Part shown: positions 51,570 to 63,724 of the stretch, piece after piece
Position numbering within the stretch: the first letter of the stretch is position 1
How the letters are laid out: each line of letters opens with the position of its first letter
Origin: Galbula dea
Taxonomy: Eukaryota; Chordata; Aves; Piciformes; Galbulidae
Length of the DNA: 64,000 bases
Direction: 5' to 3'
NCBI GenBank assembly: GCA_013399015.1
Contig: VWZX01008611.1
Coordinates: 511,472-575,471, forward strand
Program-made: the position numbers and the translations under genes
Notes under the pieces: model-generated
The model's database searches: none
The model's input: only the letters and a program-made list of their open reading frames with translations
Told to the model about the DNA's origin: nothing

Positions 51570-53720
51570 TCTCTCTCCAAAGGAATTGTTTGCCTTGTAC
51601 TTTTCTTATCCTTCCACTTAAAACTAAATCAGCTTCAAGCCTTAACTCATCGTTCCTGCTCTGTAGGTTTACATTAGACATTTAACATAAAATCAATCCA
51701 GTGGAGTTGTTTAAATTCTGTCTTCCCCTTAGCTGTGTTCTAAGAGGATAGAAGCAGCACTTTCTGTTTTCCCTGCAAAACATAACAAAGTATTCTACTC
51801 ACCAAAGCCCTGATTCCACCAAAGCCAATGGCAAAGCTCCTATCGATATTAGTGGAAACAGGATTTGGCTTTTAATTTGTAAACGTGTAAATATATATTT
51901 AGGCAATTATTACAGGCCCATTCTCAGTGGTTAGCTGTGTAAATATTTAGCTAGCCTGGCTTCCACATCCTCAGACTGGGGCAGAATGTTTTCTTTGCAG
52001 CAATTAGTCTTCATCAGTCTTTTAGCATTTAGTCTGTTCTTGGGTACTATTTTTAATAAATTAGTTATGACTTCATACTGCAGATGTTAGGATTTTGTAG
52101 GAATATAATGGGTCAGAACCTTACCTGTCTTAGCTGTCTTGTCTCACTGAAGTGAGTGGGATTATTCCCATGGAGGAGGAGTGGGAGATTTGACATGAGA
52201 GAAGGTGGTGCCACAAGGACTTTTTCCACGGTAGTTAGTGACCAGTTGTAGTGAGGCCTGTGAAATGGACACAGATAAGTATATTACCAAAAATGATAAC
52301 ACATATGCAAAGAAAGAAGCAGATATTTATGTGCAAAAAAAATAAAAAAGTGTGTATTAAAACCTATTTTTCTCATTCATATATATAGATAGATATAGAT
52401 ATATAAAGTCTCAAAGAAGTTTAATTCATATAAAGGAATAATGGCTTGGAGAATTAAACTAAACACAGGTACTATGAGTTACATAGTTATAAAAATGCTT
52501 TAAAATCATTCATAGCAGCAATGTCCACAGGCTCTTCTTACTCATACAATGGATTGATCATTTGTTTTGCTTTGGGAGGGGCAGCTGTCTATTTCTCTCA
52601 GGTTACAGCTTGCAGATTTCACTCTAAACCTACATTTTAGCAAGATAATCAGCACAGTCAGTTATGTTATTTATTTTTAACGTTTTGGCAAAACCAAGAT
52701 ACCATTTCTATAAATTGTTAAAGAGTAATAGAAGCTACCCCTAGCATATCTGTTTATGTCCTTTGCCACAACCAACCTTGTCTAATGTACTAAGGGTACA
52801 AACTCAGATTTACCTGCACCAAGGTGTCCAAAGTGTCTGCTGCTGTGACAAAAAGGCTCTTCAGGGATGGCTGCACAGTGAAGGTGTGATGAAGATTGTA
52901 CAAATCTCTGAACATCCCTTGTTTGAATGAGTGAAGCTTTTCTTAAACAGAATCTGTTACTCTGATCCTGTTTTGAGTCATCTGATTTAGGATAAATCCC
53001 CAGCTGGCCTCGGCCGGGATCCTGATCCAGGGTTTATCCAGGGACATTGTGCTGCCAGGTGCTTGTGTATTATCTCACCAGAGTGGTTAATGCTTTTCTC
53101 TATGACAAAGTGCCAATCTATACCCATACATTGTAGTGATTACTCCTGGGTTGGGTTTTTTCCTACAATGTTTTTTAGTAACAGATGTGTAAGTGACTTC
53201 ATGTCTGCTGGTTCCACTGTCGCTGGTTAGGCACTCACAGCAGCAGTGCAGCTCGAGATCATGCATCAAACAGTGACACACCAAGCTAGGGATAAGCTAG
53301 CAATGCATATTTACTATGGTAGTTATTGGAAAAGCTCGATACTACAAGGTACACATGGTCAAATTTGAAGCAGCTTTTGAAATCAGGGCACCACTGCTAC
53401 TGGGTAAGGCCATTTTTTGGATAAGTGACCTGCCCTGATTCAAGTTAGACAAGAGCAAAGAACACACTTCATGTGAAACACACATATAAGGCAAACATCT
53501 CCTCCTTTTTCGTCATATCTTGGTATACTGATTTGTAAAGACTTATATCACAACCTTTGTTATAACTATTACAACTCATTAAAAACTGTATTATGTAATA
53601 TATGCTGCCTTTTGGTGTTGCATCCTTACAAACAGGAGCTGCTCTGCAGTCTGCTGTGAGAAGGTCAGGATAAAACGTTAATGTGATTGGAAAAGGAGAT
53701 CTGTAATAACTGCACATAAT
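51570..53720. other. Intergenic interval between convergent C1QL3 and PTER
   Basis: About 2.2 kb with no exon recognised. It may include a longer C1QL3 3' UTR up to the AATAAA at 52055 and contains a short (ATAG/AT)n microsatellite at 52377-52406. The sequence is AT-rich and free of recognisable CR1. Confidence 0.6.
52377..52406 (+). repeat. Short AT/GATA microsatellite
   Basis: Imperfect run of AT and ATAG units ('atatatagatagatatagat'). Low complexity only. Confidence 0.85.
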
Positions 53721-53740
53721 TTAAGAGGTCCTCAAATAGC

Positions 53741-53746
53741 TTTATT
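53741..53746 (-). terminator. PTER: PTER polyadenylation signal candidate (AATAAA on minus strand)
   Basis: TTTATT on the + strand reads AATAAA on the minus strand, 605 nt beyond the PTER stop. It is the best-placed canonical signal I see, giving a 3' UTR of about 630 nt. Confidence 0.55.
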
Positions 53747-54350
53747 CAAAAATATATTTTTTCCATGTATTTTTTTGACACTTTCAGTTAAAAAGAAGCA
53801 AGTTGTTAAACTAGAAAGAAACAGTTATCTTTCCAGAATTGTTTTGAGATTCTTTTTGCCTTCTCTTGTCTGTGGAAGATATTTAAAAGTGCCAGACTTT
53901 TTATCAAGCATTATTTAAAGAATATAAAGGTAACTAGAGGACAGCCAATAATACAAGGATTAAAATCACCCCTTGGAGAAGATGAACTTAATTGAAAAAC
54001 ACAGTTTACTTCAAAGTCCAGATGAAGCATCCTCAAAAAATATTTTGGGGTCATTTTTAATAATAGTATTAGATTACTCTTTAGAAACAATTCTTTCAAC
54101 ATTTCAGTCGAAAAGATTTTGCAGGTAGGCTCACATCCAGTAAATCATTCATGAACAGACCTTTAGAAGAGAGAAACTGCAGACAGAATACGTAATTTTG
54201 TTGTTCTCATTTAAAAAAAATAAAAGTAATGATCAGTTTTGTTTGCATCTAATGAATAACTTCCAGTTCCTCTGAAAAACACCAAGTTCTAAAGTGACTG
54301 AAAAGATTTACCAAGCTTCCCTGGAAAAGAGGAACATGTATTCATTATTC

Positions 54351-54561
54351 CTACTTAAAAGTCAGCCACTGCTTTGGATTTGCTAGGAGTATTTTATCAA
54401 TTTTATCTTGGGATATGCCTCTAATTAGCATCTTAGGAACTATATATTTAAGGATATGTGAATATCCATGACCTCCATATTTCATCAACCTGTTCTTCGT
54501 GTGCACATCATGAGCGATCAGGATTCTGTCTTCATAGCCTTCCTCAATCAGCATTCGAATC
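54351..54561 (-). CDS. PTER: PTER coding exon 4 (terminal)
   Basis: 211 nt, from the last base of Arg280 to the TAG stop at 54353-54351. Holds Asp298 in IAHDVH, the KYGGHGYSHIL segment and the C-terminal KQWLTFK. The acceptor is 'cttgcag'. Confidence 0.96.
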
Positions 54562-57500
54562 CTGCAAGGGCAGAAAGTGAACCTGTCACTGAAAGGTTCT
54601 CACTCTGCAGCAGTACAGAGCTGAGCAGGATTCACATGTCTGACACTACTGCACTGCTGGACTGTATTATAACTGCAAATACTTATTTTTAGGTATTTAG
54701 AAGATACATTCCTTATATTTAACTGAAATTAAAATGCATTTTATTGAATGAAAAAAAGCCCCCCCTGAAAACATACCCCCAACACATCTCCGAGTGGAGA
54801 AGGGAAACTTTCCAGTTGGCACATGACTGAGCATTCCCAGTCTCATTTAGTCCACAGAGGAATTTGAGAGAGCATCAGCATCACCAGGCATGGGACACAG
54901 GTTGCATATCCACGAGTAAGTAATGATTTCCTACTTAAACTCCTTCTCAGCAGCTTAGTAGTTGTTGCTGTCAGAAAGCTAGTCCCATGACATCTGTTAA
55001 TGACCAGACTCTGTGGGTGTGACATGTCCTTTATGAAGTCTGCCTCAATTACACAAAGACTGCCACGTCTTCAGTTAATTCCCATTTAGCAAGGCAGGTC
55101 AATAAACATTTGAAGTTGTCAGTGTTGTATTCCATATAGACAGTTTCCATCCAAGCACGTTTCAGAGACCTTAATTAAAGGAGGAGATAACTAAGACAGG
55201 CAGTGCAGACTGCTGGCAGATGCCAGGAAAACTGAGGAGTTAACAGGCCAGCCCAGCTAACCAGACTTGGCAGAGCAACAAGAAGGCCTTTCTTTTAGAC
55301 AGGCTCCATAAACGCAGTAAATGATAAAATTCAAGCAGATCAGCATGGAATCAGGATGGAGAATGATGTTAAAAAAGGGTTGTGATCTTCTCAAGTCACT
55401 TCCTACAGCACTATGATTCTACATCTTTTGCAGACAGAAGAAATTCTACATGCTGCTCTAAAGATGTGACAGAAGCAGAAAAAAAAATTCATTACTTCAG
55501 TATGAAAACAGACAATTTTGAACAGCAAGCAGCCACTCTGTGATGGCCTCAGAACAAGTATCAATAATATTCATTTGTCAGTGGCAATGCTATAGCTTAA
55601 ACAGCACAGAAGTAGATACCTTGCAATTCTGTCATTGTCACTTGGCATGTCAACCTCAGGATGGAACTGGTAATGGAGAAATTCTGTACCAAACAGGTCA
55701 TACTCTAAATAGCATCCAAGTTCAGCAAATTCCAGAAGGTTCTTCATATCAAATATGGTCCTGCAGAACATACATAACACAAAGTCAGCATTGCAGCAGG
55801 AATAAAAAAACCCCCATGTTATAAGGATAGGTATTTTGCAACTTTCTACTTGCAAGGAACAAACCCAATAACCCAAGACTTAAGTCACCCCTTTGAAAAC
55901 CAGGAGTAAAGAGGACTCCTGTTTGACACATGCAGCTGAAGCTGATCCACAGCACTGTCTCACATTCATCTGGGACCTCATGCATTAAAACAGACAAAAT
56001 AAAACAAACCCAACTCTTCCCCCACTAAATAATGAACACATCTGTGATAATCTTTAAATGGAAACAGGAAAGTTACTTACTTTTGATATCACTAACCCTC
56101 TCAACAGACAACCTAACAAGGAAGGACATTTAAGGAGGAGGTTAATCCACAGTGACATTTAAAAACATACAATGGATTACTCACACAAGACAGATTTACT
56201 TTCCCTGAAGAGTTACAGGAGACAGCTACACCCAGGGCTTGTTTCATCCATCACACCCCAGTAATATACAACTTTGTCTTCAGTGTCTATTCTGCACAGA
56301 GATGTTTCTAGGCTGCCATTAGAACAGCAATATCTCACTGTTGGCTCTGGGATCTGGCCAGAAGGCCTTAGGGAAAGGATCTCACCAAAGCACAGAGTGG
56401 CCCCGTGAGTACCTGTGACATGGGCTCTGCAGGGGCTTGGAAAGTGAGGGAGCAAAGCTACTAGAACCCATCACCCATTTGGAAAAGAATGGCCACCAAA
56501 GTAAGAGCTTGTTGGAATACTTTTTTCTTTAGAACATTTTTACTAAGAGCATTCAAAGAAAAAGGAGACCACCCAATCACACAGTCATCTTATCTCAATA
56601 ACCACAACACATTTTTATCTAAGGAAAAAAAAGTTTCCACAAGAACAGCACAGGGAACCCAAAGGGCAGCAGTGTAACTGATTACTGCAGGTAATGATGT
56701 CACAAAGTAATTTTCCCTATGCAACTGCATCACAGTCTGTTGCTATGGAAATGGCTGATGTCACAACTTCAGTATTATGACTTAAACCCAGGACCAAACA
56801 GGAGGAACAGATGGGTTGAGAGAGAGAGAACTCTTGTTGAAACAAGCCTGCCACCAGCAGGAGTCCAAAAGTTGCCAACTGTAATTAGTAAAAAAAATGT
56901 TCTTTTAAAATAAATGTTACAGATTACAGAGCTTGAACATTTATCACCAAATGAGACTTCAAAGTGCAGAGGAAGAGAAGAAGTTGTTTCAGCCCCAGCC
57001 CTGCTCAGTTCACAGGGAGATGGCAGCCAGGAGCATTCAATCCTGTGCAGGTGGCAAAACCCACCCACTGATACATTTCCAAGCCACAGCCAGAATAATT
57101 TAATTTTAAAACTACTGTTACTGTTGTGATTTTAGGTGCTGTGTCCCAACCAAGAGCTTGATTTCATCAACCACTGGTTCCCCTTTTAAGCCATGCAGAC
57201 GTGGCAGCAGCAGTGCCCAGCTCCAACTGCCACTCCCTGTGCTGGAACTAGGTGTTTGGGCCACACATGTTCCTGGGCAGCCCTGCACTCAGGGAAAAGG
57301 AGATGGGTCACAGGGAATCATCCTGCAGTTTGGACCTCATCCACAGATCATGGAAAGGACACCTACTAAAGCACTACCAAGCAGGCATTGATAGGATCAT
57401 AGAAATGTCTAGGTTGGAAAAGACCTCTAAGATCAAGTTCAACCATCCACCCAACACCCCCATGCCACTAAACCATCCCACCAACTGCCATGGCTCCATG

Positions 57501-60500
57501 GTTTTGGAACCCCTCCAGGGATGGTGACCCCACCACTGCCCTGGGCAGCCTGGGCCAATGCCTAACCTCTCTGGCAGGGAAGAAATTGTTCCTAAGATCC
57601 AACCTGAACCTCCTTTGGTGCAACTTGAGGCCACTTCCTCTTGTCCTGTTGCTAGTCAACTGGGAGAAGAGACCAAGCCCCACCACTCATAACAGTTGCT
57701 GTGAGTCTTCTAACAAAAGCTACGCAGGTGAACGAATGTTGATCTCTACCAAGACACCTTTATACCCTTAATCCCTAATAAATGGTCAAAGCCAAGACTC
57801 AACAGCTTTTGCTTCCCAGCCTTTACCTACACCATAGTTTCACTATGGGCACTTGCCACCTTTTGTTCTAAGGTGCTAAGTTCAAGAACATGGTAACCAG
57901 TATTTCAGTTTTACCACTTCACTGTAAATCCACCTGGAAACAAACATTCTGTCCATGTCAAAAGCAGACATGAAATATGGAGCTATGTACAAATTTATCT
58001 CATATTTAAGGGACTGGGATGCTCCCACGTGGATTCTTCTCACTGGAGGAGACTTAAAATGTTAAATGCACATTGCAAAGCCAAATTTCACAGGAGTTTA
58101 GAGTCTATGTTACAGCAAGTGCCAACCTGAATGTGTGAAAGTAATGCTAGGAGGAGTATAAGGAAATGTCATATTGTGCATCAGACACTGTTAGTGGAAC
58201 TGCATCTCTGTCTTGACTGTTTTCCTACTTATATTGCTGATTTTCCACCAATAAATCACTGAATTCAACAATTTACAACAGCATATGAAGGCAAAAAAAA
58301 CATAAGGGGATGCTTATGTTGTACCAAAATGTCTCTAAGTGCTGACATCTGCAGCTTGCTCAGTCCTCTTTTATAAAAGGATCTAAGAAAAGTCTTTTTC
58401 TTTAAAAAGGGAGAGGAAAAAATATAGATACAATGAAATGCAGGTAAATACCTACAGAAAGGCCATAGCATTTATATAGAAACAAATACAAAGAAAATGT
58501 CATGGCACTGAATTCCACGCTCCTAAAATCCCCAAGTAAAACCCTGAGCTCTGTGTGGGCACACAAAACCACCTCTGGCTCGATTTGCAAGCTCTTGGAG
58601 CCCATAACCATTAGAAATTTGGAGCACAGTGCTCTTGCCTGAATTCCACTCAGACTGAGGACAAACAATCCAGTTGCTGAGAATCATACCATAAACAGTC
58701 TCCCATTATTCAGCAACTGGCCAAACTAATCGATGCTTGGACATTTTCCAGCTCACCATGAGCAACACAAGGTCACACAAACCTGATTGGGTAATAAGGG
58801 GCTGTGTTTCTATACTGGAGAGAGAAAAGCACCCCAATTCCTGCTCAATGCTTTTTACATTCAGGGATCTGTGCAGAGATACGAATTCATGGAATTCCCA
58901 TTTTTTAAAACTGTGGCTACAGCTATTCCTAATCTCAGTTGCCTTCAAAGACAGCATTTTAAATGCCAGAATCTCTGTATCAATGTGAATCTAAAAGCTG
59001 ATCCTGACTGAAAGGCTGGAAGCTGATCAAGCTCTATATAACCAGTTATTTTTAAGTCAGTAAACCTCTTCATGTCGTGATCCCAATGCACCACAGAAAC
59101 ACAGCTATTTGCAGTGCAGTTCCCTAAGACCCCAGTGGGTTGTGGCAACACTACATGGAGGACAGAACAACAATCTGGTTACCTGTCCAGGTGAGACATG
59201 ACTGTTTTTGAGGCATCAGCTCCAGCTTCCTGCAGCAGGCGGATGATCTGGAAGGGTGAGGTGCTGCTCCTGCCGGGATGGATGATAACCGGGCAGCCCA
59301 GCTGGGACTGAGCCTGCGCCGTGGCCTGCAGCACTCTCTGTTCACTCTCAGTCAAGGGCCAGGAGCAGCCTATTTCTCCCACCACACCACATCTGATGTT
59401 AGTCCCATCCGCTCCACTGAGTATCTCATCAACAATAATGCCTGTGAGCTAGAGAACAGGAAAATGAGATTTTGGGTTATTAATACTGTTTGTGTTAAAC
59501 AGCAGCAGATTTGGCCTGTGGACACCATGCTAGTTATATTCCTGAAGTCTTCCTGAACTTATTTAATTAACAGTTGTGCGTGTGAAAACACTGCAGCTAA
59601 AACCTGGTTTCTGTCACCTAATGTTATGCCAGATACTCACTAAGACCAGAGTAAACACAGGCAGAGATCAGTTTAACAGTATCCACTCACACAGTTGTCC
59701 AGGTTGGTCATGAAAGCTGCTCTACACATAATCTCAGCACTGGTTTAGACTGACACTAAGCTTTCTTTTCAAAAAAATCAGTTTCTCAACAAATCTTTGC
59801 CTCTCCAATCCCGCTCCTGAATTGGCTCCAGAAACCATCCAACATAATGTCTTGTGCAACAAGGGATCAGAAGATAAAGAAACTGTGCCATTCAGGTAGG
59901 GAAACTCTAGCACTACAGATCCTAAAGAGACAAGTTCAAGGCAAGCCCTGCTTGGGGAAATGCCAATGTAAAACAACAGGAGCTCTGCTGACTTCACAAC
60001 TACGAGAACAAAGCACACTGACAAATTCACAGGAATTAGCTTGCTTTTAAAATACTCATAGGCAAAAAAGACATCAGAATCTCCCAATAATCTGTTACAA
60101 AAGCTTTAGTTTTTCTTTTCCAGAATGGGACATAGATCTCAAAGTATACACTCAGAATTGAGAGCACCAAATGGCACTGGTGATGACCTTCTAACTCTTT
60201 GGCCCTGAATGCAAAGGAAATCATGATTTCAAGGAAAAAAATTCCCTCGAAAATAAGGAATCACCAGAAATCACAGACCAGCCACTGTATAACCCTTTCT
60301 AGGTAACTGTTTTCAGGATTCTGTGGGTCTCCAGCAGTCCACCAAATACAGAAGGCAAGCCTTTGCCCCAAGACATCTGTTTGTATCAAACTTCAAGTGA
60401 TGCAATAATACTCAGAAAAAGGAAGACAGTTCCATCCAGCTTGGGGTCAGTGTGGTTGGCAGCAGTGCTCAAATTTTGATCACTCATTTTTAAAGTGAAT

Positions 60501-61663
60501 TTGATTCATTTGTGAACTGTGACAGATTTTAGAGACTTTTCTCAGCTCTGTTCATCCTCATTCACAACCTCCTGCCTTGGGGAGTTCCCTTCCCTCTTCC
60601 CCCTGTCATCACATTTTCTTAATAAAAGATGAATGAATATTTATTTTTACAGGACTATCTGGGGACCTTGGTCATTATTAACACATTGTCTGAGGCACTG
60701 TACAAACAACCCGATGCAGATTCTGCCCTGGAAAGTCTGGACAAACGACAGAGGAGAGAGATCCAACATGCAGCCTGAGAAGGGAAATGGTTTACAACTG
60801 TCCTATAAACACTGCAATTACGTATGTGTTTTATGAGAATTCTGGGTAATCTCACTGGGAAGCAATTAGCCATTAAAAAAAAAGACAAGAGGCAGAAGGG
60901 ATACACTCCTTCCTGAAAAATGGTAAAAAGAACAGGATAATTGGTGTTGTAACAGATGCCCACACATGAAGTGCTTTATTTTCCTTTTACTGTTGCATTA
61001 TAACAAATCCCTGAGAGAAAAGGGAGCTTAAGAATTGGAAATGCTGGCAGATAATCAGCACATGCAAGCAGTGCTGGTCCAGCTGTATCACATAAGCAGC
61101 AACGCTGTTCCCAAGTTTTTCATGTTGAGAACTTCTAGATTTCATCTACTTCCCTGGAACTTCTCTCCAGTTTTGACTGACCCCAGAATCATTCACAGGA
61201 GAGAGATACTGAAGAAATGGTGAAGATTTACCTGCTCCACTGTCATGGCCTTTGTTTGAGCAGAATGAGTGGAATCCACATAAAAGCCAGCCCCAGCAAT
61301 AATATGGACTCCAGTTTCCTCAGCAAGCTTCTTCAAAGCACTCACATCCCGACCAATTCCTGTGGTGGTGTTTTCCACGATCGTCCCACCACCTGCTGCT
61401 TTAAAATGCAACAGCTCCTCCTTCACAGCATCCATTTCCTGATACAAAAGAAGGTTTTCTTTATGGCTGTAGGGATTTTGCTTAATCCAGAACAAGTTCT
61501 TCATCTCCAGGGGCCCATCAGAGAGGGACTCTTGGCCTGGAGAAGGTGGACAATAACAGCTGCTGTAGTTCATAGACAAGTGTTCATGAGTCAAGGTATA
61601 GCCAAGGTGATCTGGCTCCACAAGGCCCGAGACTGTTTGTGCTTTTCCTCTCAAGGCAGGCAT
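54351..61663 (-). CDS. PTER: PTER (phosphotriesterase-related protein), complete coding region, four exons
   Basis: Exons 61663-61232, 59448-59183, 55760-55620 and 54561-54351 (minus strand) splice in frame to 349 residues, the same length as human PTER. PTER is a TIM-barrel metallo-hydrolase of the amidohydrolase superfamily. Mammalian PTER was shown to hydrolyse N-acetyltaurine to taurine and acetate. All expected metal ligands are present: His26 and His28 (THEHLS), Glu169 (GEIGCSW; the bacterial enzyme has a carboxylated Lys here), His201 (PVIIHPGR), His230 (MSHLD) and Asp298 (IAHDVH). The C-terminus reads KQWLTFK. There is no signal peptide, so it is cytosolic. The ATG at 61663 is followed by MPALRGKAQT, aligning with the human start without gap. 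It lies tail-to-tail with C1QL3. No damage is seen; it should be functional. Confidence 0.97.
54562..55619 (-). other. PTER: PTER intron 3
   Basis: About 1.06 kb between exons 3 and 4, with GT...AG ends on the minus strand. No repeat recognised. Confidence 0.93.
55620..55760 (-). CDS. PTER: PTER coding exon 3
   Basis: 141 nt. The first base completes Arg233 and the last two start Arg280. It encodes TIFDMKNLLEF to PSDNDRIA, including the LGCYLEYDLFG strand. Flanked by a CTGCAG acceptor and a GTATCT donor. Confidence 0.95.
55761..59182 (-). other. PTER: PTER intron 2
   Basis: About 3.4 kb with GT...AG ends. Contains the CR1 fragment at 57389-57690; otherwise no feature recognised. Confidence 0.93.
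57389..57690 (-). mobile_element. CR1 3'-end fragment in PTER intron 2
   Basis: The + strand begins 'aggatcatagaaatgtctag' and 'gttggaaaagacctctaaga', then 'tccagggatggtgaccccac' and 'ctgggcagcctgggcc', and ends in the 'ttgaggccacttcctcttgt' region. This is a reverse-oriented CR1 3' UTR and the end of ORF2. About 300 bp, same sense as PTER, moderately diverged. Confidence 0.92.
59183..59448 (-). CDS. PTER: PTER coding exon 2
   Basis: 266 nt, residues 145-232 plus two bases of Arg233. It begins LTGIIVDEIL after a TAG acceptor and ends with MSHLD before a GTAACC donor. It carries Glu169, His201 and His230. Confidence 0.95.
59449..61231 (-). other. PTER: PTER intron 1 (between coding exons 1 and 2)
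   Basis: About 1.78 kb with GT...AG ends on the minus strand. No repeat or other gene recognised. Confidence 0.92.
61232..61663 (-). CDS. PTER: PTER coding exon 1
   Basis: 144 codons, phase 0 end, donor GTAAAT just after ...MTVEQ. Holds His26 and His28 and the substrate-pocket regions up to GAGFYVD. A probable acceptor for this exon lies at 61673-61674 (pyrimidine-rich 'tttttttcccctttgag' on the minus strand), so the 5' UTR continues in one or more upstream exons that I could not locate. Confidence 0.96.
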
Positions 61664-61672
61664 TCTTCTTCA

Positions 61673-63724
61673 CTCAAAGGGGAAAAAAATAATCAGATTC
61701 TAGAAGAGACTGGAAAGGAAGAAGAAAGGAAACTAAAACATTCCAGGAAAAACAAACCTTTCTTACACAATTCCTGTGACCCCTCCTCTCTCACACACCC
61801 CTACATGCTGTGTATGTTCACTGGGATGTTTTCAAATGCTGTTTCCAGCAGAGTGGTCAATATGAAAACCCAAGCATTGCTTTTACCCAACTGTGCTTGT
61901 CTCACTACTCTAGCAATGTACAAACACCATAGCTCACTGGAGTCTCCTTCTCTGGAGATATTCAAAACCCACCAGGACACATTCCTGTGTGACCTGGTCT
62001 AGGGAATCCTGCTCTGACAGGGGGTTGGACTAGGTGATCTTTTGAGGTCCCTTCCAGCCCCTGACATTCTGTGGTTCTGTGTTTCTGTGAAAGGAAATAG
62101 TCATCATTTACTGTGCTATAATCAATATCACATTAAGATAAGTGTTTCCTATTCAATAGCAACCACTCTATGCTCATTTAGGAATCTCTGCTCTTCAGCA
62201 GCTGTCAGATTCTCTCAGCCTGAGCCACCAGATGAACACACCCAGGAACAGACCTTAACCTAACAATTTATATGGCTCAGCCTCTAAGAGACTTTTTTTT
62301 CTTCATATGTAACAGGAACTAAACAATGTTATCTCTCAAAACTTCGAGTGGTGACAAATACACATGTTGAGGCTACTGTCTGCAGCTGGTTCATGTCAAA
62401 GGCATCTGCCCTGTGCAGGTCTGGCCTGAGGCACTGCAGGTTGGAATTAGCTGCAGCTCTCCCCATGGGGATTTTTGGGGTATTTTTTCTTTCTTTTAGG
62501 AGTGGGGGTAGTCTTCTTTGTTTATGTGCCATATTAACATTAAACACAAGTGACTACCCAGTTCATGTTCGATCTCCCTGATGCTAGCTGCAAAGGCTTC
62601 AGGATATGTAGTTTTAATCCCTAGTCAACCAAAATCATCAGTTATGAAACAAAATACATGCTTAATCATGTCCAGAGGACAGGACTAAGTAGAGCATGCA
62701 TTATTGATTAAAGAGAGAGGTCTTTCCCATTTCTGTCTCCCTTTTAGTGAATAATATCATAAACATGGGTTTGTTACTGGTGAAGCCCTCGGAGGACATT
62801 TTCCTTTTAACTGCTAAAGTTAATCTACCAGGATGACAGCAAAACTGAAATCTGAAGGGCACTGAACTCTACATATCAAAGGGCACAGGAACATCGAGAT
62901 CTCTGCGGGGATACTTTCATCTCCCCAGAAGCACTCGCTGTCAGAGCACCAATGTAAAGAAGGACCCAGGCCTTGCAGAGGGCAGGTACCACCTGCCTGC
63001 TGAAGTCTGTGGTACTGGCAGTTATTGTAAGGTGAAAACCTCACCATCCCTAAGAAAGGGAAAGGACTGACTGACTATGTTTGCTTGCCTCGTGTACAAG
63101 CAGACTTAGGAAGAGTTGTTCTTTTATCAATTTCAATTCTAGACCAGTGTGTTGACTTGTTTGAGAAGGCAGAAGAATAATTACCCTCCTAGAACAGACC
63201 GCTGGCTGATTAACATCATGATTTGTATTTTGCCAAATAAATTAAGAAGTGCATGATTTCAGAAAATATTATTCTTGAGCAAATAATTAAAAGCAAAATA
63301 CCTGTCTTAGTCAGAAACTGCTGCTAGCTGCAACTCAATTAAGTTGTCCAACCCAGTCATTAATTCCACCCTTGAACAAAGCTGGGGTTCTATAGAGCAA
63401 CTCATTATTTTGGAGAAAGCCCAATGATCTGAGCCAGTTTTATATGCACAGTAAAGAGACTAACATAATTCTAAGGTAACTGGTAGAGTGCAGATACACC
63501 CTGAGAGCATAGAGTGGTAACTCCTCTTTGCACAGGAGACACACTTTTCCTTCCACCTGTTCACTGACAATTTTGAAATCCATTCATTAAATGATGAAAA
63601 TAAAGCTACATAAATATTTTGTTATGTAATTAAATATGTAAGTATTCAAGTTGCTTGATAAAACCTGACACAGATTACAGCCTGTTTCCTTAACAAGTTT
63701 CCACTGCAGTTTTTTAGCTATTAA
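61673..63724 (-). other. Probable PTER 5' intron / upstream region
   Basis: Minus-strand sequence upstream of the acceptor at 61673. No 5' UTR exon or CpG island is obvious, so the PTER promoter probably lies beyond the right edge. Contains one CR1 fragment (61935-62092). Frames here are short and unremarkable. Confidence 0.55.
61935..62092 (+). mobile_element. CR1 3' end, sense orientation
   Basis: Reads 'ctggagtctccttctctgg', 'cctgtgtgacctggtctagg', 'gttggactaggtgatctttt' and 'cattctgtggttctgtg'. This is the last codons of CR1 ORF2, the 3' UTR and the terminal repeats. About 150 bp, antisense to PTER. Confidence 0.93.

Noticed and set aside
52990..53039. Inverted arms GGATAAATCCC and GGGTTTATCC around a GC-rich loop between C1QL3 and PTER
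   Set aside because: The arms are only 10 bp with one mismatch, so chance is plausible. No transcript or repeat family supports a functional hairpin.
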